From Methyloprofundus sp. (GTDB taxonomy: Bacteria; Pseudomonadota; Gammaproteobacteria; Methylococcales; Methylomonadaceae), in assembly GCA_030619185.1 (NCBI GenBank), contig JAUXBW010000162.1, forward strand, positions 1 through 5,388: a stretch of DNA of 5,388 nt, written 5' to 3'. The stretch's first letter is position 1. Every line of letters starts with the position of its first letter. The position numbers were made by a program, and so were the translations under genes. The notes beneath the pieces were generated by a model. That model worked only from the letters and a program-made list of their open reading frames with translations, ran no database searches and was not told the origin of the DNA. This document shows positions 1 to 4,417 of this stretch, piece after piece.

Positions 1-105
1 ATTCATATCATCAGGTAAAACAATTAATGCAGGGCGTGTTTTTTTTATTTCTGAGCCAACCGTAAGGTCAAGATTAACCCAGTACACCTCACCACGCTTT
101 ACCAT
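1..105 (-). CDS. MazF/PemK-family toxin, N-terminal fragment (runs off left edge)
   Basis: This is the first 35 codons of a type II toxin-antitoxin toxin of the MazF/PemK/CcdB-like fold; the rest lies beyond the left edge. The reverse strand from an ATG at 105-103 reads MVKRGEVYWVNLDLTVGSE, followed by the hallmark KKTRPALIV segment at about residues 21-29. The RGEVYWV strand and the TRPALIV strand are the two most conserved N-terminal blocks of the family, whose members are usually sequence-specific endoribonucleases of about 110 residues. The start codon lies inside the end of the upstream antitoxin gene (ATGGTAA, a 7-nt overlap), which implies translational coupling and supports this start. 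The frame is open to base 1. Catalytic activity cannot be judged because the C-terminal two thirds are missing. Family assignment is confident; target specificity is unknown. Confidence 0.9.
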   Translation of the reverse strand, partial: MVKRGEVYWVNLDLTVGSEIKKTRPALIVLPDDMN

Positions 106-335
106 TCCCATTCTTCATTTACGTCATCAGCTAACATATCATTCCAGGTATTATCCTCCATTTCTTCTCTATAACCATCAAACCATCCTGAACGCAGCTT
201 TTTAAGAGACTGAATAACCAGTGTTTTACCTTCTATACTTAAATCAACTTGGTTGCTAAGCGAACAGCTCTCTAAAAAAGCCGCAGGAATAATAATGCCT
301 TTAGAATTTCCAATTTTTCTTAAATGAGTATGCAT
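99..335 (-). CDS. MazE/PemI-family antitoxin (AbrB-type DNA-binding domain)
   Basis: A 78-residue antitoxin that should neutralise the toxin encoded just downstream and repress the shared promoter. Residues 1-45 match the swapped-hairpin AbrB/MazE DNA-binding fold: the block RKIGNSKGIIIP at residues 6-17 is the family signature, followed by a short helix and the VDLSIEGKTLVI strand pair. The C-terminus (about residues 50-78) is strongly acidic and tryptophan-rich and ends in NEEWEW, as expected for the disordered tail that MazE/PemI proteins lay along the toxin dimer. The length is typical for the family. The stop codon overlaps the toxin start by 7 nt, giving the usual antitoxin-first operon order. 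A short GGTGA at 339-343 is a weak ribosome-binding candidate. Regulation is probably by the antitoxin and the toxin-antitoxin complex acting on the repeats at 370-388 (inference). Confidence 0.92.
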   Translation of the reverse strand: MHTHLRKIGNSKGIIIPAAFLESCSLSNQVDLSIEGKTLVIQSLKKLRSGWFDGYREEMEDNTWNDMLADDVNEEWEW

Positions 336-369
336 TAGTCACCGTAATAGTATCTGCCTCATAAATGTA

Positions 370-391
370 ATAACAATATTATAACAATTGT
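370..391. promoter_or_regulatory. Putative antitoxin operator: ATAACAAT direct repeat plus ACAATTGT palindrome
   Basis: Two identical copies of ATAACAAT lie at 370-377 and 381-388, 11 bp start to start, so they occupy the same face of the helix. They bracket the -10 element of the toxin-antitoxin promoter. The second copy runs into a perfect 8-bp palindrome, ACAATTGT, at 384-391. MazE-type antitoxins are known to autoregulate from sites overlapping their own promoter, so this is the natural operator candidate. The binding itself is inferred. Confidence 0.4.
378..386 (-). promoter_or_regulatory. Extended -10 promoter of the mazEF-like operon
   Basis: The minus strand reads TGTTATAAT here, a perfect TATAAT hexamer with the TGn extension of an extended -10 promoter. 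Nothing resembling TTGACA is found 16-18 bp upstream, consistent with extended -10 dependence. Transcription would begin near 371 and leave a leader of about 35 nt before the antitoxin ATG at 335. Assigned from sequence only. Confidence 0.55.
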
Positions 392-416
392 CTAAAAACT
401 TAGATAGCACTACAAA
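388..416 (+). promoter_or_regulatory. Weak candidate promoter for the DsbA-like/esterase operon
   Basis: TTGTCT at 388-393 and TACAAA at 411-416 are separated by 17 bp; each matches four of six sigma-70 consensus bases. The -35 box would overlap the toxin-antitoxin operator region, so the two divergent units might share regulation. The final T of the -10 is missing, and the region is AT-rich enough for chance matches. TATCAT at 439-444 is an alternative -10 with no good -35. Confidence 0.25.
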
Positions 417-471
417 ATAAAGAAATGCACTAGTACACTATCATTTAATAACACGCTCCCTCCCATTCTCT

Positions 472-1290
472 ATGCAACTTGAAAACAATACGCTTTATTA
501 TATCTATGATCCCATGTGTAGCTGGTGCTATGCCTTTGAGCAATCCCTGGGAGCACTACAGGATCATTTACCTGCTGATCTACACATCAAAGCCATACTC
601 GGAGGACTAGCAGCCGACACTAAAACACCTATGCCACAAAAAACACAAACAATGGTTAAACAGGCATGGCGACAAATAGAAAAAACAGTATCGAATGTAC
701 ACTTTAATTTTGATTTCTGGACAAAAAACACACCTTATCGTTCCACCTACCCTGCCTGCCGAGCGATACTTGCAGCGACAAATCAGGCACCCGAGTATGC
801 AAAGCCTATGCGTCAGGCAATCCAGCAGGCTTATTACCAGGAAGCTAAAAACCCATCATTAAATGATGTTCTGGTTGACTGCGCTAAACAATTAGGACTT
901 GATATCAATCGATTTAGCAAAGACTTGCAAAGCTTAGCTATAGATATCAAACTGACTGAGCATCGACACTTTTCACGACAGTTAGGAGTCAGCTCATACC
1001 CATCCTTACGTTTAACTCTTAATACAGAAACTTACACTATTCCGATCGACTACAATTCAATTGATTCAACACTAGATCAAATCCACCTACGGCTTAACAG
1101 TCATAGAAATAGTTTCATTGAGTCCCCCTGTATCAATGACTGTCGTTTAAATGATAAGGATATTTGTCAGGGCTGCTTTCGCCTGCTTGATGAAATAACG
1201 GGTTGGCCATACTATGATGATGCTGAAAAACAAGCTGTCCTGGATCAAGCAGCGCAACGCAAAAAGATATATAATAAAAATCTAATATAA
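472..1290 (+). CDS. DsbA-family thiol oxidoreductase fused to a C-terminal DUF1289 cysteine module
   Basis: A 272-residue two-part protein. Residues 6 to about 205 are a thioredoxin-fold DsbA-family domain of the FrnE/HCCA-isomerase-like branch. They contain the redox motif C16-S-W-C19 in DPMCSWCYAF, the inserted helical domain with FNFDFW and YRSTYPACRA at about residues 78-98, the QQAYYQEAKNPS helix near 118-129, and the cis-proline loop at SSYP (P177). Residues 218-260 are a DUF1289 module: SPC220-x3-C224-x7-C232-x2-C235, then the conserved LLDEITGW. No signal peptide is present, so it should be cytoplasmic, unlike true DsbA. The ATG at 472 is the only good start before C16, but no Shine-Dalgarno precedes it. 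Likely role: thiol-disulfide exchange or isomerase-like chemistry, substrate unknown. DUF1289 has no settled function; its four cysteines suggest metal or Fe-S binding (inference). It is followed by an esterase gene 17 nt downstream. Confidence 0.88.
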   Translation: MQLENNTLYYIYDPMCSWCYAFEQSLGALQDHLPADLHIKAILGGLAADTKTPMPQKTQTMVKQAWRQIEKTVSNVHFNFDFWTKNTPYRSTYPACRAILAATNQAPEYAKPMRQAIQQAYYQEAKNPSLNDVLVDCAKQLGLDINRFSKDLQSLAIDIKLTEHRHFSRQLGVSSYPSLRLTLNTETYTIPIDYNSIDSTLDQIHLRLNSHRNSFIESPCINDCRLNDKDICQGCFRLLDEITGWPYYDDAEKQAVLDQAAQRKKIYNKNLI

Positions 1291-1307
1291 TTTAACTGAT
1301 ACACACT

Positions 1308-1973
1308 ATGCCTGCAAAACTCACTTGTGTAGAAATACCCGCTACCACTACCCCACTCTACTCCATTATCTGGCTACATGGACTGGGAGCTGACGGTCAT
1401 GATTTTGAAAGCATTGTTCCCGAACTATCGCTTAATAAAGCAGAACATATCAACTTTATATTTCCTAATGCCCCTGTTCAGGCCGTTACTATCAATGGCG
1501 GCATGCAAATGCGCTCATGGTATGACATACTCGAAGCGTCTCTGGACCGGAAAGTTGCCGTTGATGATATCTATCAGTCATCAACTCTGCTAGATGACAT
1601 CATTCAGAGTGAAATCGATAAAGGCATTAAAACTGAAAATATCTTGCTTGCAGGCTTTTCCCAAGGCGGCGTGATTGCTTTACATACAGGTTTACGCTAT
1701 CCACAAAAGTTAGCTGGCATTATAGCGTTATCAACCTACATGCCTACTACCGAACAGCTTAAAACAGAACGTGCTGCATGTAATAATGAAATACCTATTT
1801 TTATAGCACAGGGAACAATGGATCCAGTGGTAAATCCACAAATAGCCAAAGATTCATTTAGTCGTTTAAAGGCGATGGGCTACCCCATTAGCTGGCATGA
1901 ATACCCAATGCAGCATTCGCTTTGCATGGAAGAAATTACTGATATTTCTGCGTTTATTAATCGTGTGATGTAA
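1308..1973 (+). CDS. Carboxylesterase of the alpha/beta-hydrolase (phospholipase/carboxylesterase) family
   Basis: A 221-residue serine hydrolase of the Abhydrolase_2 family, which includes bacterial carboxylesterases such as Pseudomonas EstB and eukaryotic acyl-protein thioesterases. Visible signatures are the oxyanion-side IWLHGLGADGHDF at residues 21-33, FPNAP at 52-56, the RSWYD block at 69-73, the nucleophile elbow GFSQGG with S118, the acid at D172 in GTMDPVV, and the catalytic histidine H203 in MQHSLC. The complete catalytic triad and normal length indicate an active enzyme hydrolysing short-chain or acyl esters; the physiological substrate is unknown. No signal peptide, so cytoplasmic. 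It lies 17 nt behind the DsbA-like gene in the same direction, implying co-transcription. No clear Shine-Dalgarno precedes the ATG, but the family alignment leaves little room for another start. Confidence 0.93.
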   Translation: MPAKLTCVEIPATTTPLYSIIWLHGLGADGHDFESIVPELSLNKAEHINFIFPNAPVQAVTINGGMQMRSWYDILEASLDRKVAVDDIYQSSTLLDDIIQSEIDKGIKTENILLAGFSQGGVIALHTGLRYPQKLAGIIALSTYMPTTEQLKTERAACNNEIPIFIAQGTMDPVVNPQIAKDSFSRLKAMGYPISWHEYPMQHSLCMEEITDISAFINRVM

Positions 1974-2078
1974 CTCGCACTAAAAAAAACACCCAAAATA
2001 ACTTAGGCATTTACTTTTATTAATTCGCCTTCAAAAGTCTTATAACTAAAACCCATTTCAACTTCAACTCTCAAGATG
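1974..2078. other. Convergent intergenic region, no terminator seen
   Basis: These 105 AT-rich bases lie between the ends of the plus-strand esterase gene and the minus-strand MarR remnant. I find no GC-rich hairpin followed by a T-run on either strand, and no small open frame worth calling. Termination here, if it occurs, would have to be Rho-dependent or further into the neighbour. Confidence 0.5.
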
Positions 2079-2480
2079 TTAAGGCCCAAATTTTCCTGTC
2101 ATTTTCTGTAATACAGACCACGTAACCTTTAATTCAGAAGCTTCAAAGCCATTAGCAATATCATTTACCCACGGAATTTGTTTTTTTTCTATCATCTCAA
2201 AAATCTCATTACCCTTTTCTGTTAGCACAAGAAATTTTGCGCTTTTATGCTTTGGGTTTATTTTGGTATTTACTAAGCCATCTTTATTCATTTCATTGGC
2301 AAGTCGCTGTACTGCCTGCCTTGTTTGCCCCATCATTCTAGCAATATCAGGAACAGTCATAGGATCACTAGATTTATATAAAGCCCCCAGTACTTTCCAG
2401 CGGGCACTACTTAAGCCAAGCTCTTTGATTAATTGGTCTCCCTCGATTACCAACAGTCCATTTAATTTAAAAATTTCTAG
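2079..2480 (-). pseudogene. MarR-family winged-helix regulator, 5'-truncated
   Basis: 133 codons of a MarR-type repressor are intact from LEIFKLNGLL at 2480 to the TAA at 2079. The order is: dimerisation helix remnant (residues 1-20), LGLSSARWKVLGAL, the winged helix-turn-helix with TVPDIARMMG and recognition helix QTRQAVQRLANEM (about residues 42-64), the wing NPKHKSAKFLVLTEKG (75-90), and the C-terminal dimerisation helices. What is missing is the native start and the first 10-20 residues: immediately upstream the sequence becomes the antisense of a monooxygenase gene. No native start survives. The frame stays open by chance through that antisense stretch, with an ATG at 2540-2538 and a TTG at 2648-2646, so a chimeric 153- or 189-residue product is formally possible. 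The homologues I recall sit divergently beside an antibiotic-biosynthesis-type monooxygenase, matching the fragment next door. Probably non-functional, but the DNA-binding core is undamaged. Confidence 0.8.
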
Positions 2481-2723
2481 TGGGAAAATGATGCAAACTG
2501 GATGAAAACACAACCAGGATATATTTATACACAACTGCATAGAGGTATTGCCGGTAGTACGGTATTTATGAATTACGCAGTCTGGGACTCGGTACAAGAT
2601 TTTAGAAATGCTTTTAATCACCCCGAGTTTCAAGAGGCAATGAATCAATACCCTTCAAGTGCAGTCGCTTCTCCACACTTATTTTCAAAAGTTGCCGTTG
2701 CAAACTTATGTGTTGGCTCCTGA
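2481..2723 (+). pseudogene. Antibiotic biosynthesis (ABM) monooxygenase-family protein, 5'-truncated
   Basis: Eighty codons resemble the C-terminal three quarters of a small ABM-type ferredoxin-like protein. The homology begins at once with WENDANWMK, continues through TQPGYIYTQLHRGIAGS, then FMNYAVWDSV and the FRNAFNHPEFQ helix, and closes with YPSSAVASPHLF before the TGA at 2721-2723. Family members usually have about 25-30 further N-terminal residues forming the first beta strand and helix; here they are absent and a TAG stop lies directly before the first homologous codon (2478-2480). An internal ATG at 2502 could start a 73-residue protein, but that would lack the first strand of the barrel and has no convincing ribosome-binding site. 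The intact family acts as cofactor-poor monooxygenases or in small-molecule/quinol detoxification. Its head-to-head MarR neighbour would be the expected regulator. Most likely a decaying remnant. Confidence 0.78.
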
Positions 2724-2790
2724 TTAAATAACAAACCATATAAAACCACCAATTTAACTACAAACTCGTGACAGGGGCATTTGATAGGCT

Positions 2791-2857
2791 TGTAGGGCGC
2801 GGCTTCAGCCGCCTTTAAGCAGGTTCTGCTATAGGCGGGCTAAAGCCGTGCCCTACA
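2791..2857. repeat. REP/MITE-like long imperfect palindrome (TGTAGGG...CCCTACA)
   Basis: The left arm at 2791-2813 and right arm at 2834-2857 are near-perfect inverted copies beginning TGTAGGGC and ending GCCCTACA. They differ by one G-T wobble, one C-A mismatch and one bulged base. Between them AGCAG-GTT-CTGCT (2818-2830) forms an apical hairpin, so the whole 67 nt folds as one long stem. Termini of this kind, with GGCTTCAGCC/GGCTAAAGCC cores, are typical of dispersed extragenic palindromes in gammaproteobacterial genomes, often mobilised by RAYT-type transposases. No transposase is present here. It could also stop or attenuate transcription from the left, though no U-tract follows. Confidence 0.75.
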
Positions 2858-2942
2858 GTTTCATTACCCTCTTTCAGTTTAGCTATCTCTCCGTTATGTT
2901 TCTCAGATTTAGGTAACTCGCAATAAATAATGCAATCCAGGG

Positions 2943-2983
2943 AATAAGTGTTAAACTGATACTTATTAGATTATGCTTATATT
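2943..2983 (+). promoter_or_regulatory. Candidate promoter with overlapping dyad operator for the efflux operon
   Basis: A perfect 7-bp inverted repeat, AATAAGT (2943-2949) and ACTTATT (2961-2967), is separated by 11 bp. It overlaps a weak -35 (CTGATA, 2956-2961), which is 16 bp upstream of TATATT at 2978-2983. The predicted start is about 60 nt before the adaptor ATG. A dyad over a -35 is a common repressor site for RND pump operons, but no regulator gene is adjacent except the broken MarR. AT-rich DNA makes chance dyads likely. Confidence 0.3.
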
Positions 2984-3048
2984 TCAAGCAACCCAAGCAA
3001 CGCACCTCTTCGCGATGCCTACTATGAGAACCTCCATCCATTACGCCT

Positions 3049-4416
3049 ATGTCATTCTTCAAAGACCTCACCCAACGCCGATTTTTCCCTATCGCACTGA
3101 TTGCCTGCGTGATTATTGCGGTCGCCCTGGTTAAGTTACAACCCAGGATGCAACATGAACCCGGCGCAAGTTTGATAACCCCAGTGAATATAATAGAAGT
3201 CAAACCTTATCCAGTTCGACCAATGATCATAGGCTTTGGCACAGTGGAGCCAGATATATTACTGGAATCAAAATCTGAAGTTGCAGGAAAAATCACCTAT
3301 GTGCACCCACAGTTACGCAATGGTGCCATCTTGCAAAAAGATACGATTATCATCCGTATCGAACAAGAAGATTACCAACTGGCACTGCAACAGTCACAGG
3401 CAAGTGTTGCCAGTCTTCGCGCCAAATTCAGGGAAGTTCAACTACAGGAAAGCAACCTAAAAGCCGAACTCTCAATCGTCCGGAAGAAACTCAAACTTGC
3501 TAAAGTGGAGTTATCCCGCATTGAGTCTCTGGTCAAAAAACATTCGATATCCAAATCTAGCCGTGACACTCAACAAGTCAATGTCTTGCAATTACAGCAA
3601 GAAGTGCAGAAACTGAATAACCAGTTAAAGACCTTGCCAGAACAATTAGCCAGTGCTAAAGCCGCTCTGGAAAGTTCTGAATCTCATGTAGAAACCCAGC
3701 AAAGAAACCTGGGTCGAACAGTAATCAAGCTACCGTTTAATGCACGTATTTCACATCGAGCAATTGATGCAAACCAGTTTATTAATAAGGGGGCCTTGCT
3801 TTACAGTGCGCAAACTACCGATAAAATCCTGATTAATGCACAATTTACCCTACAGCATTTTAGAACGCTGGCGAAAGACTTTAAAGCACATGCTGCATTG
3901 CTCAAAGAAGCCTTTTTATCAGGTTTTTCTAGTGATACATTTAAACAGCTCGGGCTAAGCGCTAAGGTTCGCCTGGCCGATAATGACTCCCCCTCCTGGG
4001 AGGCAAAGGTAGAACGTATTAGCAGCCAACTCGACCCAGCCACCCGTACCCTGGGTGTGATCGTCAGTGTCGATAATCCTTATGCACAAATTATTCCGGG
4101 CACCAAGCCGCCTTTAATGCAAGGCATGTATACCGAGGTCACTTTGCAGGGCAAAGCCAAAACATATTATGTGATTCCTCGTGATGCACTGCATGAAAAT
4201 GAAATTTTTATCGTTAACAAGCAGAATCAATTAGAACGCCGCACGATCATAAATGCCCAGACTCAAGGCAAAATGGTGCTATTAAGCACTGGTTTACAAC
4301 AAGGAGAAAAGCTAATCGTCTCAGATGTATTCCCTGCTATTCCCGGCATGCAAGTTAAAACAACGCTTAAAACAGCTTTACAACAATCCATTGCAGACTG
4401 GGTAAAGGAGCAATAA
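3049..4416 (+). CDS. RND efflux periplasmic adaptor subunit (HlyD/AcrA family)
   Basis: A 455-residue membrane fusion protein that should bridge the downstream inner-membrane RND permease to an outer-membrane channel. Residues 12-30 are a single hydrophobic anchor (FFPIALIACVIIAVALVKL) after a basic start. No lipobox is obvious, so it is probably membrane-anchored rather than a lipoprotein. Residues 45-105 give the first barrel strand and lipoyl half-motif (GFGTVEP, then SEVAGKITYVHPQLRNGAIL). Residues 107-220 are a long Q/E/K/L-rich coiled-coil hairpin, turning near KKHSISKSS. The second lipoyl half follows (VIKLPFNARIS, about 225-235), then the beta-barrel and the membrane-proximal domain with PGMYTEV-like LMQGMYTEV and YVIPRDAL near residues 365-390. 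An in-frame stop at 3025 fixes ATG 3049 as the first start; no Shine-Dalgarno is visible. It ends 1 nt before the permease gene, so the two are surely one operon. Substrate unknown. Confidence 0.92.
   Translation: MSFFKDLTQRRFFPIALIACVIIAVALVKLQPRMQHEPGASLITPVNIIEVKPYPVRPMIIGFGTVEPDILLESKSEVAGKITYVHPQLRNGAILQKDTIIIRIEQEDYQLALQQSQASVASLRAKFREVQLQESNLKAELSIVRKKLKLAKVELSRIESLVKKHSISKSSRDTQQVNVLQLQQEVQKLNNQLKTLPEQLASAKAALESSESHVETQQRNLGRTVIKLPFNARISHRAIDANQFINKGALLYSAQTTDKILINAQFTLQHFRTLAKDFKAHAALLKEAFLSGFSSDTFKQLGLSAKVRLADNDSPSWEAKVERISSQLDPATRTLGVIVSVDNPYAQIIPGTKPPLMQGMYTEVTLQGKAKTYYVIPRDALHENEIFIVNKQNQLERRTIINAQTQGKMVLLSTGLQQGEKLIVSDVFPAIPGMQVKTTLKTALQQSIADWVKEQ
4404..4410 (+). promoter_or_regulatory. 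Strong ribosome-binding site of the RND permease gene
   Basis: AAAGGAG lies inside the last codons of the adaptor gene, 7 nt before the permease ATG at 4418. It fixes that start and is the only strong Shine-Dalgarno sequence in front of a gene in this window. Confidence 0.85.
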
Positions 4417-4417
4417 C

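Larger units (their letters stand above)
2724..3048. other. 325-nt intergenic spacer with hairpin element and efflux promoter region
   Basis: No well-supported gene is present. The left half holds the 67-nt palindromic element at 2791-2857. The right half is AT-rich and contains a candidate promoter and a 7-bp dyad at 2943-2967. On the minus strand a 52-codon frame (3041-2883) encodes a CxxC pair followed by a hydrophobic segment, but its start is only 7 nt from the divergent adaptor start and leaves no room for a promoter, so it is not called as a gene. Confidence 0.6.

Noticed and set aside
472..535. Signal peptide on the DsbA-like protein
   Set aside because: The N-terminus goes straight into the first thioredoxin-fold strand and the CSWC motif at residues 16-19, leaving no room for a signal peptide.
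1378..1593. 71-codon plus-strand open frame
   Set aside because: It lies in another frame of the esterase gene, whose catalytic motifs are clear; the shadow frame resembles no family.
1974..2078. Possible bidirectional terminator between convergent genes
   Set aside because: There are A- and T-runs but no stable GC stem preceding them on either strand.
2263..2505. 80-codon plus-strand open frame
   Set aside because: It is the antisense of the MarR remnant, and its composition mirrors that gene.
2791..2857. Reading the long hairpin as a simple intrinsic terminator or a CRISPR-like repeat
   Set aside because: No T-tract follows either arm, only one copy is present and there is no spacer periodicity; its termini fit a dispersed palindrome better.
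3236..3460. 74-codon plus-strand open frame
   Set aside because: It is an out-of-frame shadow inside the adaptor gene.
3801..4043. 80-codon minus-strand open frame
   Set aside because: It is the antisense of the adaptor beta-barrel region, with no start signal or recognisable domain.
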